Positions 36,284 to 44,677 of a stretch of DNA of 64,000 nt are shown piece by piece (position 1 is the stretch's first letter; every line of letters starts with the position of its first letter). The DNA comes from Thermocatellispora tengchongensis. GTDB taxonomy: Bacteria; Actinomycetota; Actinomycetes; Streptosporangiales; Streptosporangiaceae. Made by a program: the position numbers and the translations under genes. Below the pieces are notes generated by a model that was not told where the DNA came from, ran no database searches, and saw only the letters and a program-made list of their open reading frames with translations. The stretch spans positions 380,569 through 444,568 of the forward strand of contig NZ_JACHGN010000007.1 in NCBI RefSeq assembly GCF_014202315.1, given 5' to 3'.

Positions 36284-37027
36284 ATGCCCACCCTCCTATC
36301 CCCGCCCCCGTACGCGGCGATAACCCAACCGCCCGCCCCGCCGGCCGCCCACGGCCCACGTGATGGGCGTAAGGCCCTGTCGTTCCGCTCCCTCCAGCGC
36401 GCGGCATCCCGCCACCGGCGCCCGCTGGCCGCGGCGACGGCCGCCCTCGCCACCGCCACCGCGTTGACCGCCATAGCCCCCGCCCCGCCGCCCACGACCC
36501 GCATCGTGACCGCCGCCCGCGACCTGCCCGGCGGCCCGCTCACCCCCGCCGACCTCACCACGACGCCGATGTCACCCACCGCGATCCCCGACGGCGCCCT
36601 GCACACCATCGCCGAGGCCGCCGGCCGTACGCTCACCGCCCCCGCCCGCCGCGGAGAGCCGATCACCGACGTCCGCCTCCTGGGCCCCGGCCTCCTGGCG
36701 ACGGCCACCACCCCCAACACGGTGGCGACCCCCATCCGCCTGGCCGACGCCGACGCGGCCAGGCTGCTGTCCCCCGGCGACGTGGTCAACGTCCTGGCGG
36801 CACCCACCGGCTGGGAGGACGCCGCCCCGGCCGCCGCGGCCGTACCCGCCGCGACGGTCGCCGACAGGGTCACCGTCCTGACCGTCCCGCCCGCCAAGAC
36901 GGTCGGCCAGACCGGCGCCCTGGTGGTCCTGGCCACCACCCAGGATCAGGCGGCCCGCCTGGCGACCGCGCAGACAAACGGCCGTCTCTCCATCACGATC
37001 ACTCAACGCAACCGATTCACACCATAA
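36284..37027 (+). CDS. SAF domain protein, CpaB/RcpC-like
   Basis: 247 residues. Basic N-terminus, one transmembrane helix (about 48-66), then a SAF domain (TRIVTAARDLPGGPLTPADLTTTPM, residues about 70-125) and an RcpC-like beta region ending QAARLATAQTNGRLSITI. CpaB/RcpC proteins help assemble Flp/Tad pilus secretins, but no other tad genes are present. In actinobacteria this gene commonly accompanies fmdB and mscL, and its role there is unknown. Confidence 0.8.
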   Translation: MPTLLSPPPYAAITQPPAPPAAHGPRDGRKALSFRSLQRAASRHRRPLAAATAALATATALTAIAPAPPPTTRIVTAARDLPGGPLTPADLTTTPMSPTAIPDGALHTIAEAAGRTLTAPARRGEPITDVRLLGPGLLATATTPNTVATPIRLADADAARLLSPGDVVNVLAAPTGWEDAAPAAAAVPAATVADRVTVLTVPPAKTVGQTGALVVLATTQDQAARLATAQTNGRLSITITQRNRFTP

Positions 37028-37517
37028 GCAACGTCCCGCTCACGCAACGTAATAGACTGCGCCACGCCCCCGCCGCCTACCACCTCGGACACACCTCCAC
37101 CCCACCACCACCCCAACCCACTACCAACAAGTCCACCCATCAACCCGAACCGCCGAACCACGAGAACGCCAAACCGCCACCCGATCAACCAACCGTCACC
37201 GACAATCCACCCACCACCTCCAGCAACCCACCACCTCCAGCAACCCACCACCTGGCAAGCCACCACCTGAGCAACCCACCGCAAGCCGATGATCACCCGA
37301 GCAACCCACCACGAAGTGATGATCACCCAGCAACCCACCCACCACGAATTGATGACCACCTGAGCAACTCACTCACCACGAGCTGATGATCACCTGAGCA
37401 ACTCACTCACCACGAGCTGATGATCACCTGATCCCGACCCACCCACCCACCCACCCCCTCCACCCACACCACCACTCACCCCGAACCCCCATAGCGTCCG
37501 CAAGGAGCACACACCCA
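37028..37517. other. Gene-free stretch ahead of mscL with tandem repeats
   Basis: 490 bases with no gene, Pro/Thr-like CCACC-rich composition on the plus strand. Its middle has CCACCTCCAGCAACC repeats (about 37215-37260) and its end a five-copy 30-34-bp repeat. The mscL promoter must lie here. Confidence 0.7.
37267..37429 (+). repeat. Five-copy 30-34-bp tandem repeat upstream of mscL
   Basis: The last two units (37362-37395 and 37396-37429) are identical 34-mers beginning GAGCAACTCACTCACCACGA and ending in TGATGATCACCT. Three upstream units (30, 30 and 33 bases) share GAGCAACCCACC and TGATGATCACC. There are no unique spacers, so this is not CRISPR. The array ends 88 bases before the mscL start and could act on its expression. 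Confidence 0.88.
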
Positions 37518-37931
37518 ATGAGCGGCTTCAAGAAGTTCCTGCTTCGTGGCAACGTCATCGAGCTGGCCGTCGCGGTAGTCATCGGCGCCGCGTTCACCTC
37601 GATCGTCAATTCCTTCGTGAAGGACCTTCTGACGCCTCTGATCTCCATGTTCGGCGGTTTGCCCGACTTCGGTAATCTGGTGGTCACCGTGGGCGAGGCC
37701 CAGTTCCGCTACGGCTCCTTCATCAACGCCGTGGTGGCCTTCCTCATGGTCGCCACGGTGGTCTACTTCCTGGTCGTGCGCCCGTACGAGCGGATCACGT
37801 CACGCTTCACCAAGGAGGCCGAGAGCACCACCCGCGAGTGCCCCGAGTGTCTCTCCGAGATCCCGCGGGCGGCCACGCGCTGCGCGAACTGCACCGTCCA
37901 GGTCCCCCCGCTGGACGCCACCTCCGTGTGA
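37518..37931 (+). CDS. mscL: Large-conductance mechanosensitive channel with C-terminal zinc ribbon
   Basis: Osmotic safety valve, 137 residues. The pore helix FKKFLLRGNVIELAVAVVIGAAFTSIVNSFVKDLLTP is canonical, with the TM2 helix FINAVVAFLMVATVVYFLVV. The cytoplasmic end carries ECPECLSEIPRAATRCANCT, a four-Cys zinc-ribbon motif instead of the plain helical bundle. This extension occurs in actinobacterial MscL and may tie the channel to another partner. Confidence 0.95.
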   Translation: MSGFKKFLLRGNVIELAVAVVIGAAFTSIVNSFVKDLLTPLISMFGGLPDFGNLVVTVGEAQFRYGSFINAVVAFLMVATVVYFLVVRPYERITSRFTKEAESTTRECPECLSEIPRAATRCANCTVQVPPLDATSV

Positions 37932-38014
37932 CCGAGACGTCCAGACACCCAGCAGGCCTACAGCAGACCCCACCAGACGGCGCAAGCACCAGCAGACGAA
38001 TGGAACAGCCTGGA

Positions 38015-39169
38015 CTACAACAGCGAGCCGAGCTTGGGGTCGTACTCCCAGTGCCAGGGCTCGAACGGGCTGCTGTAGGCCCATTCCGGGTGGATCCATC
38101 CGAACCGCTTCCCGTTCGCCTCCAGCCAGTTGAACTCGACCGACCGGAAGCGCTCCACGCCGCCGCACAGGTCCACGGCGAGCCCGAGCCCGTGGTTGCT
38201 CCGCCCCGGCACGGCCGCGAACCCCGGCCGCCGGTAGTAGACCGCCTGTTGCTCCGCGAGGCTCCGGTAGCTGTCGGTCACGCACATCGGCTTGCCGAAA
38301 CGCTTGCGGTAGGCCTCGTTCAGGCTGATGAAGGCGATGGCCGCATCCGCCCGCAGCTCGTGCCCCTTCTGCTGCAACGGGCACAGCGAACTCGCCGGAA
38401 TCAACCCGTTCGGGAACTGCCCGGCGGACTTGGCCTTGGTCGGGTCGCATCCCAGCGCGGCCCGCCCCACTTTGTCGATCTTGATGCCCAGCTTCACCAG
38501 CGCCTGGGTCAGCTCTTTCACGATCTTGTCCGAGCGCTTGCGCAGCGTGTCGATCTCGGCGGCCATCTGCGCCTCGGCCAGCAGCTTCCCGGCCCGCAAC
38601 TCCTGCGCCTCGGCCGCGAGCCGCTGCCGCTCCTCCAGCAGCTTTCCGGTGTCCGCCAGCACCTCATCGCGCCGCGCGATGAGCTGGGCCACGTCCCCCA
38701 TGGCCCGCAAGGTGGATTCATCGGACTGCCCGGACAGGAAGGGCGCGATGTCGCCGGCGCCCGACTGCTGATACAGCATCTGCACCAGCTCCGCCAGCGG
38801 CTGCCGTTCGATGGCCAGCGCCCGGTCGGTGGCCTGCAGCTCCCGCAGCTTGGCCGACAGCTCCTTGTCCGCGCTCCTCAACTGCGCCCGCCGCTGCTCC
38901 AGCGCCTTGGTGGCGGTCTCCAGGTCCCGGGCCGCGGCCTCCGCCTGCTTCCGCAGCTCGGTCAGATTTGCGGGATCCCGCTCAAGAGCGACGCCGGCAG
39001 CGGTCTCATCCCGCTGCCGCTGCTGCCCGATCTCCACACTGAGCCCGCCGACCTCGACGGTCACCCCATCCCCGTCGGCGTCCGTCTCCGCCTGGCCGGC
39101 CCCTGCCGGAAACAGCAAGGTCATCACCACGACAATCGCGATCAGGGCCGCTGATCGAGGAGATGACAC
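38015..39169 (-). CDS. Secreted VanY/M15-type D-Ala-D-Ala carboxypeptidase with coiled coil
   Basis: 384 residues. Signal peptide (1-27), a long coiled coil (about 65-240; EQRRAQLRSADKELSAKLREL and similar) like those of RipA-type hydrolases, and a C-terminal M15B peptidase domain. Zinc and catalytic residues are visible: SNHGLGLAVDLCGG (HxxxxxxD), the substrate YRSLAEQQAVYY helix and EPWHWEY at the end. It is expected to trim peptidoglycan stem peptides outside the membrane; the coiled coil may self-inhibit or bind a divisome partner. Confidence 0.9.
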   Translation of the reverse strand: MSSPRSAALIAIVVVMTLLFPAGAGQAETDADGDGVTVEVGGLSVEIGQQRQRDETAAGVALERDPANLTELRKQAEAAARDLETATKALEQRRAQLRSADKELSAKLRELQATDRALAIERQPLAELVQMLYQQSGAGDIAPFLSGQSDESTLRAMGDVAQLIARRDEVLADTGKLLEERQRLAAEAQELRAGKLLAEAQMAAEIDTLRKRSDKIVKELTQALVKLGIKIDKVGRAALGCDPTKAKSAGQFPNGLIPASSLCPLQQKGHELRADAAIAFISLNEAYRKRFGKPMCVTDSYRSLAEQQAVYYRRPGFAAVPGRSNHGLGLAVDLCGGVERFRSVEFNWLEANGKRFGWIHPEWAYSSPFEPWHWEYDPKLGSLL

Positions 39170-39301
39170 GTTCGACTCCTCCGTTTGCGAACTCGTGACC
39201 CGGACCAGGCACGCACGTTACTACAGCTCCCTGAGTGCCCGTGCCCGACTCAACAGAGCCGTAATGTTCCGAAAGGCGCGTTTGCACCATTTACGCCCCA
39301 G

Positions 39302-39928
39302 TCACCGCTCCACCCCCTCTCCTCCCGCACACTTCTCCTCCCACAACCACGTCCCGCGCCACTCGGCAGGACACCCGCCACCCCCTATAGGCGCCTTCCG
39401 CGTCTCCCGCACAGGCACCGCCGTCCGCCCCCAGGAAGCCCCACGCCGCCCCGCCGACTGTCCCAGCCGAAGCACCGCCCCCACCTTCCACTCCTCCCGC
39501 ACCGGGGCCTCTCCTCGCGGAGAGGTACGCACGCGAGCCGCAACCCGCCGCCCGTCCGAGGAGAACGTCCGCGCATTTTCCACCACTCGCTCCTCAACCC
39601 CCACAAACCCCCACCGAGCCCGGGAAACCGCCCACCGCCCTCGTACGACGCCGCCGTAGACCAGATCGGCACGCGGCGGCGCCCCCACGACCAGCGGCTC
39701 CACAACCCCCACCCACGACGCCCCGGAGCCCCGAGGCGCGACGGCCCCCGCGACCCCCCAGGCCGCCACGCCCCCACCGCTCTTGCCGCCACCGACGACC
39801 CCAACGGCCTCCGCCACCACCAGCCCGCCCGCGACCAACGCCGGCACCACCATGGCCAGCCCGAACCCCAAAGTCCGGCCCAGCCCACCACGACGCTTAC
39901 GGGCGCACGCCCCCTGCCTCCTCATCAC
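39302..39928 (-). CDS. Hypothetical membrane-anchored protein
   Basis: 208 residues. Basic start (MMRRQGACARKRRGG), one hydrophobic helix (about 20-45), then a Gly/Val/Arg-rich outer part with a single Cys pair near the end. Codon third positions are G/C-rich, supporting coding on this strand, although the opposite strand is also open. No family recognised. Confidence 0.5.
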   Translation of the reverse strand: MMRRQGACARKRRGGLGRTLGFGLAMVVPALVAGGLVVAEAVGVVGGGKSGGGVAAWGVAGAVAPRGSGASWVGVVEPLVVGAPPRADLVYGGVVRGRWAVSRARWGFVGVEERVVENARTFSSDGRRVAARVRTSPRGEAPVREEWKVGAVLRLGQSAGRRGASWGRTAVPVRETRKAPIGGGGCPAEWRGTWLWEEKCAGGEGVER

Positions 39929-40083
39929 GGATCGTGACCCTAACTACGCCCGCCACCACCCAGCCGATCGAGTTGCCACCCCTTTACCGCACCTCAGACC
40001 ACCCATGACACCCCCCACCAAACCCACCCCACCGCCGAGTCCCCAAACACCCCCAGCGTTCGCTACCCTTGTTCACAGTCCCA

Positions 40084-40156
40084 GCCTCCGTAGCTCAGGG
40101 GATAGAGCACCGCTCTCCTAAAGCGGGTGCCGCAGGTTCGAATCCTGCCGGGGGCA
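40084..40156 (+). tRNA. tRNA-Arg (anticodon CCT), integration target
   Basis: Acceptor stem GCCTCCG/CGGGGGC, D arm TAGCTCAGGGGATAGAGCA, anticodon stem CCGCT/AGCGG with loop CTCCTAA (anticodon CCT), and T arm GCAGGTTCGAATCCTGC. 73 bases including discriminator A; CCA not encoded. Its 3' half is duplicated at 61227-61276, so it is the attachment site of the 21-kb element, and the integration kept the gene whole. Confidence 0.97.
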
Positions 40157-40157
40157 C
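40108..40157 (+). repeat. attL: 50-bp direct repeat within tRNA-Arg
   Basis: Identical to 61227-61276. It starts in the anticodon arm (CACCGCTCTCC) and runs to the base after the discriminator (GGGGGCAC). A tRNA 3' segment as core site is the hallmark of tyrosine-recombinase AICE integration. Confidence 0.95.
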
Positions 40158-40517
40158 CTAGTCGATCAGCAGATTCGCCGATGACCTGGGGTTACGCGCC
40201 TCGGGTCCTTTGCGCGCTAGGCAGCCGTAGGCCACCAGATGCCGGTGCATGTCGGCGCTCGCGGGATATACGCGGGATGGATCAAGGGCCGTTTCCGCAG
40301 GTCGCGCCAGGACGAGACCCCGTCCTCGATGCCGCGAGCGTAGCCGTCCCTCGTCGCCGGTCAAGGTCGTACGTCCTCGCTTCGCTGCGGGCGCTCCACC
40401 TTGACCGGCTCCTCAGGCCAGCGGATGAGTCAGCGTCGAGGACCGGGAGGAAAAGGGCCAGGAGGAGCGAACAGAAGGCCCCGGCACTGGGCCGGGGCCG
40501 AGAGTGGCAAGGGTAAG
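40158..40517. other. Left end of the element: no gene, one long inverted repeat
   Basis: 360 bases between attL and the integrase stop. No convincing ORF. The notable content is the hairpin at 40356-40409. Confidence 0.7.
40356..40409. terminator. 12-bp inverted repeat with 30-base loop
   Basis: GCCGGTCAAGGT and ACCTTGACCGGC form a perfect 12-bp stem. The loop contains GCTTCGCTGCGGGC and may fold further. It lies about 110 bases past the integrase stop on the transcribed side, so it could terminate int; in a rolling-circle element it might instead serve as a single-strand origin or Tra-recognition structure. Confidence 0.5.
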
Positions 40518-41880
40518 TCAGCCGAGGGCATCGTTGATCTTCCCGTTGATGTGCTCTTGCTGGCCGTCGAGGCACTTGGCGTAGACGCGGAGAAGGACGT
40601 CAACGCTGTGGCCGGCGCGCTTGGCCACTTCCGGGGCCGGGACTCCCGCGTTCAGCCAGAGCGACACCGCAGCATGCCGCAGGTCGTACGGCCGGGCGGC
40701 CAGGGATGAGGCGACCTGCGCCGGGGTGAGAGCGAGCTTGCGGGTCTCCTGCCAGACGTAGGAGTAGGCCGAGCTGGAGTAGGAGCCACCTGTCTCGGTA
40801 CGGAAAAGCCTGCCGTCCTTGGCCACACCGTACTCCTTGATGTGTTCGCGGAGGATGTCGACAAGGACGGGCGGTATGGGGACCTCCCGCGTCTCCTTGT
40901 CGGCACGGTGCTTGAGGCGCCGGGACTCGTGAGTCCGGCCGCTGTCAGTCCAGCGCTTCGTGCCCTGCGGACGGGCGCGCTCCAACACGATCAGGCCCCA
41001 CCCGGAGTCGGGCAGGGTCAGATTCGCTCTCCCGAAGGTCCGCCGCTTCCTCTGGCCGGAGAGCGCCGTAGTAGTTGCAGGCGAACAGCGCCCGGAGCCT
41101 CGCGCCACGTCTGCGACCGACCTTGGGCACGGCGTCGAGGAGTCGGCAGGCTTGAACCGGGGTAACGACTGTCCGGGGATCGACCACCGTCACGGCCTTG
41201 GGCGGGGTCCATCTGATCCCGTCCAGCGGGTTGCTCGCGAAGAGCTTCTGTTCCACGGCCAGTTCCAGCAGATGGTGCAGGACGGCTCGCTTTCGCCGTA
41301 TGGTGTTCGCCCCGGCGGGCTTGCCCGCGAACGTCGTCGAGATGGCGTCGAGGGCCAGCCGCAGCGTGGTCGCCTCCCCCAGCGCGAGCATGGGCAGCGA
41401 TGCCTTCTCCAGCCAGCGCAAAGCTGCGGCTTGCCGGCCGGTCGGCTCAACCCGCCGGCTCTCGGGTAGCAGAGTGTAGGACCGGAGCACACTCCGCAGG
41501 TCATCCGGATCGGGACGTCCCGGAAGGTCGGCCACGAGCGCAGGCACCAGGGTGAGCAGCGCGTAGGCGTCCGTCTCGCGGGTCCTGGCCGCCGAAGTGC
41601 TCCAGCGCCCAAGCACGTACGACTGCGCGAACTGCAGAAAGGACAAAGCCGAGGGCTCAGCCGGGATCATCGACACCGGCAGACCGGTGGCCAGGTCGAA
41701 GCCCTCCCCTTTCTTGGCGGCTTGCCGCAGCTCGGACAGGAAGCTCTCGGCGAGCGCCTTGGTGCGGAAGGTCTTGGACTTCGGCTTGCGACCGACCTTC
41801 CAACGAGCCTCGTAGGACGGCGTCTTGCTGGAGGCGTTCCGGCGAACCTCCCAGAAGCGCACGTCGTAGGCGAGGTTCAT
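40518..41880 (-). pseudogene. int: Tyrosine recombinase (integrase), frameshifted
   Basis: Two frames together make one AICE integrase. The first (41880 down) encodes the arm/core-binding half (MNLAYDVRFWEVRRNASSKT; VGRKPKSKTFRTKALAESF) and the start of the catalytic domain, including the first catalytic Arg in GALRPEEAADLRES. The second continues with NLTLPDSGWGLIVLE and carries PYDLRHAAVSLWL, GHSVDVLLRVYAKC (final His and Tyr). Reading skips one base at 41025 between the codons for Ser and Asn, a single-base insertion. A complete protein would be about 453 residues. Either the gene is inactive, or this is a sequence error; programmed frameshifting is less likely because no slippery site is evident. 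Confidence 0.88.
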
Positions 41881-42068
41881 GCCGACTCCTTCCGGGAGTC
41901 GAGCCAGGCCATCAGGTCACGACGCCAGATACGGAGTTCGTCGTTCGGCAGGCGGACGCATGCGGGAGCGCGGCCCAGTTCACGCCAGCGATAGAACGTG
42001 CGGCGGGAGACGCCGCCCAACTCATCGAGGACCTGAGCCACCGTCAGCAGCTCGTCGCGGCGGCTCAC
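41877..42068 (-). CDS. xis: Excisionase / AlpA-like helix-turn-helix protein
   Basis: 63 residues. MerR-like winged-helix: LTVAQVLDELGGVSRRTFYRWRELGRAPACVRLPNDELRIWRRDLMAWL. Overlaps the integrase start by 4 bases (ATGA) and the rep stop by 4 bases, so rep, xis and int are coupled. In AICEs this protein directs excision; its role here depends on whether the integrase works. Confidence 0.9.
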   Translation of the reverse strand: MSRRDELLTVAQVLDELGGVSRRTFYRWRELGRAPACVRLPNDELRIWRRDLMAWLDSRKESA

Positions 42069-43426
42069 CAGACATCACCGCCCATGTGCGCGAGGCGGGA
42101 AGCGGTCAACGCGGCGACGAGGAGATCTCCGGCCGAGTACCCCTTGCCTGCGTACGTCCACTCGCTGATCACGAGGACGGTGTCCTCGTCCAGAAGGGGC
42201 AGCCTGCCCGTGCTGATCTCTTCGTTGCGCACGTACGCCGCTCGCTCGGCTCTGATCGCGCCGATGGTGGTGGAGTAGTGGCGGGATCGGGTGGAGAAGT
42301 GGCCGCGGAATCCGAGCATGTGGGCCCACTGGATCAGCCGGAGGTCGGCCAGTTCGTCGAGTTGGCCCAGGCGCAGGCATTCGGCGATAAGGCGGCGGGC
42401 ATGTGGGCGCAGGGGCAGGGCGGCCAGGTCGTCGAGTGGGCTGATACGCCGATCGAGGGTGCCGACACATTCGGCCGCCTTGGTGGCGTACTTGGCGATG
42501 TAGCCGGCGACGGCCTGTTCGGTGAGGTCGCCGTCCAGGGTGATGGGGCGAATGTCGAGTTGTTCGCCCCAGCGCAGGACGGGGACGCCGTCGAGGCCTG
42601 GGACGGTGGCGGTGACCGCGCGGGCGGCATGCCGTACGGCGTCGGCCAGTAGGTCGGCGGTGGCCCAGGCCGGCGGCCGGGAGGTAGGGCCGCCGGGGCC
42701 GTCGAGGCGGATGATGGCGTGCAGGTGGACGACGCCACGACGCTGGTACTCGGCGACCTTGGCGAAGGAGACGACGAGGTGGTGGCGTAGCTTGGCGAGC
42801 GCTAGACCGTCGAGTTTGGCCAGGTGGCGGCGTAGGGCGTCGGTGAAGCGCTTCCACAGGACCGGGGCCAGGGCGTTGAACAGGACCGAGCCGGTGTAGT
42901 CGTAACAGTCCGGGCAGAGCGGTTCGCCGAGGCGGGGGTCATCCGCTGCGTGGCGTGTCGTGCAGGACTGAGTGATGCCGTGCGGGCAGGTCGGGGCGTC
43001 TCGGCGAGGTCGGCAGGGCTTGCCGTCGCGGTAAGCGTGGACGGGGCCGAAGGATGGTGCGGTGAGGGTGATGAACAGGGCGGGGTGGGCGGTCACGGTC
43101 TCGGGGACGCCTTTGCCGCCGATGAGGCCCGCGCGGATGAGGTGGTAGGTATCGGCGCGGTAGGTCTCGGCGCAGGCCGGGCAGCGGGAGGCGCGGCGGG
43201 TCTTGCAGGGCAGGCGCAAAACACCGTCGGGTTCGCCGGCGGTGGTGTAGGTGTGCAGGCGGCGGCCGGTGGCGCGATCGACGTGCAGGACGTGGCCGCG
43301 CAGGTGGATGGGGCGCTGACAGCCGCCGGTCTTGTGGGTCTGGGCGGCCCAGCGGTCGAAGTCGGGGCTGTTGAGCCGGTTGATCGCCTCGCGGATCGCG
43401 TGCGCGTTGGTGGTGGTTGTGGGCAA
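42065..43426 (-). CDS. rep: Rolling-circle replication initiator (RepSA-like)
   Basis: 453 residues from a TTG start at 43426, backed by AGGAGG eight bases upstream. HUH endonuclease features: motif with FITLTAPSFGPVH (about 118-130), HUH-type HLH in GVVHLHAIIRLDG (His234, His236), and the nicking-tyrosine region GYIAKYATK (Tyr309, Tyr313). Four CxxC-like Cys groups in the first half (CPAC, CPHG, CPDC) suggest a zinc-binding insertion. It would let the excised circle replicate by rolling circle, as in pSAM2. Confidence 0.92.
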   Translation of the reverse strand: MPTTTTNAHAIREAINRLNSPDFDRWAAQTHKTGGCQRPIHLRGHVLHVDRATGRRLHTYTTAGEPDGVLRLPCKTRRASRCPACAETYRADTYHLIRAGLIGGKGVPETVTAHPALFITLTAPSFGPVHAYRDGKPCRPRRDAPTCPHGITQSCTTRHAADDPRLGEPLCPDCYDYTGSVLFNALAPVLWKRFTDALRRHLAKLDGLALAKLRHHLVVSFAKVAEYQRRGVVHLHAIIRLDGPGGPTSRPPAWATADLLADAVRHAARAVTATVPGLDGVPVLRWGEQLDIRPITLDGDLTEQAVAGYIAKYATKAAECVGTLDRRISPLDDLAALPLRPHARRLIAECLRLGQLDELADLRLIQWAHMLGFRGHFSTRSRHYSTTIGAIRAERAAYVRNEEISTGRLPLLDEDTVLVISEWTYAGKGYSAGDLLVAALTASRLAHMGGDVW

Positions 43427-43523
43427 GATGGAGTCCTCCTTTCACTCGTTGGGGTGGAGGGATGGCCCCCGACCTGGCGGGCGTCTTGGCGGATGTGCGG
43501 CCAGGCCGGGGGCGCGCCGGCTC

Positions 43524-43673
43524 TCAGCAGAAGCCGAGGCCGAGGCAGTGGGGGCAGGTGTCGCCGTAGGAGTCGAGTCCGGTGCCGCCGCAGTGGCAGC
43601 ACTGCCAGCGGCGGGGTGGGATGGGCTCGGCGGTCTCCGGTTCGGGCGTTTTCTGGTGCTGGTCAGGCGGCAT
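43524..43673 (-). CDS. Small DnaJ-like zinc-finger protein
   Basis: 49 residues. N-terminal half Pro/Glu-rich, C-terminal half a pair of CxxCxGxG-type motifs, CCHCGGTGLDSYGDTC and PHCLGLGFC, able to bind one zinc. It overlaps the upstream gene by 11 bases. Small proteins of this kind recur in AICE replication regions; role unknown. Confidence 0.7.
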   Translation of the reverse strand: MPPDQHQKTPEPETAEPIPPRRWQCCHCGGTGLDSYGDTCPHCLGLGFC

Positions 43674-44010
43674 CGGTGTCGTATGGGGTGACGCAGCCGT
43701 AGTAGCTGGCAGCGGCGTCGTGCCGGGCGCGGCGGGCGGCGAGGATGGCGACGGCCTCGTAGGTGACGGGGCCGAAGGAGATGTGCGTCTTGTAGTGGCC
43801 GTGCGGCAGGCTCTCGGGGTCGATTGAGGAGCCGAGCAGGGCGGCAATACGGTCGACCTCGCCGGTGATCTCCTCATCGGGGCCGCGGTAGGGGAAGTAG
43901 GACGCGGTGATGCCGTACTGAGGAACGGGGACGTCCGGGTTGGTCTCGAAGAAGTCGGCCAGGTCGTGCAGGCCGTTGATCAGGGCCTTGCGGGTGTCGA
44001 TGTCGGTCAC
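43663..44010 (-). CDS. Conserved AICE hypothetical protein
   Basis: 115 residues, soluble, no known domain. The start is MTDIDTRKALINGLHDLADFFETNPDVPVP; then DEEITGEVDRIAALLGSSI and a C-terminal FGPVTYEAVAILAARR segment. It sits between the Spd-like gene and the zinc-finger gene in the replication-transfer run. I do not know its function. Confidence 0.75.
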   Translation of the reverse strand: MTDIDTRKALINGLHDLADFFETNPDVPVPQYGITASYFPYRGPDEEITGEVDRIAALLGSSIDPESLPHGHYKTHISFGPVTYEAVAILAARRARHDAAASYYGCVTPYDTDAA

Positions 44011-44028
44011 GGTGTTGGGCTCCTTTCG

Positions 44029-44658
44029 CTAGGCGGCTTGGGCGGTGGTGCGGATGTGGCGCAGCAGGTCGGAGGCGAGCTGGTTGGACACGCCGAGCCG
44101 GGCGCGCAGGGCGTCGCGGGTGATGGGCCTGCCGTGCTGGGCGTGGTGATCCTCGGCGACACGGCGGGCGTAGTCGATCAGTTCCGGGGACGGTCCCGGA
44201 CCGTCCGGCCCCTCCGGGACGGCCGGCAGATCGTCCGGTGTGGCCGGGACGCGGGCCGGGGACGGTTCGGGACGGGGTGCGGCGGCGCGGCGTTCCAACA
44301 TCGAGACGGCGATGAGGAACGCGCCCGCTGGTGTGGCGGCGGTGATCCAGCCCCAGGCGGACGGGGCGGCCTGGTGCAGATTGGCGGCCAGGGACAGCAC
44401 GACGCCGCCGATGAGGACGAGGGTGGGCCAGGACGCCAGGCCGGTGTGCGGGCGCCCGGTCTTCTTGTCGCGCTGGCGTTCGCGGGCGGCCATGACGCAC
44501 GTGAGGTCGACGCAGACTGCGATGGCCCAGGACATCCATCCCGTCTGGCCGTTCTCATGCGCGGTGTCGCGGATGTGGGTGAACGATCCGGCACCCGCGA
44601 TGACGGCCAGGACGAGCACCGGCCCGGTGTCGAGCAGTCGGCAGGCGAAGCGTCGCAT
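44029..44658 (-). CDS. DUF2637-type membrane protein (Spd-like spread protein)
   Basis: 209 residues from ATG 44658 (MRRFACRLLDTGPVLVL). Four transmembrane helices fill residues 10-125 (including GWMSWAIAVCVDLTCVMAA and ASWPTLVLIGGVVLSLAANL). The soluble C-terminal tail ends in a helix-turn-helix-like region (PITRDALRARLGVSNQLASDLLRHI). In AICEs and Streptomyces plasmids such proteins accompany Tra and assist spread between compartments of the mycelium. Confidence 0.8.
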   Translation of the reverse strand: MRRFACRLLDTGPVLVLAVIAGAGSFTHIRDTAHENGQTGWMSWAIAVCVDLTCVMAARERQRDKKTGRPHTGLASWPTLVLIGGVVLSLAANLHQAAPSAWGWITAATPAGAFLIAVSMLERRAAAPRPEPSPARVPATPDDLPAVPEGPDGPGPSPELIDYARRVAEDHHAQHGRPITRDALRARLGVSNQLASDLLRHIRTTAQAA

Positions 44659-44677
44659 CGTGTCCCCCTTTCGTGGT

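Noticed and set aside
37267-37429. Possible CRISPR array
   Set aside because: The units are directly adjacent with no unique spacers and vary in length; no cas genes nearby.
40158-40364. Small ORF next to attL
   Set aside because: No coding bias or ribosome site; lies in the element's end sequence.
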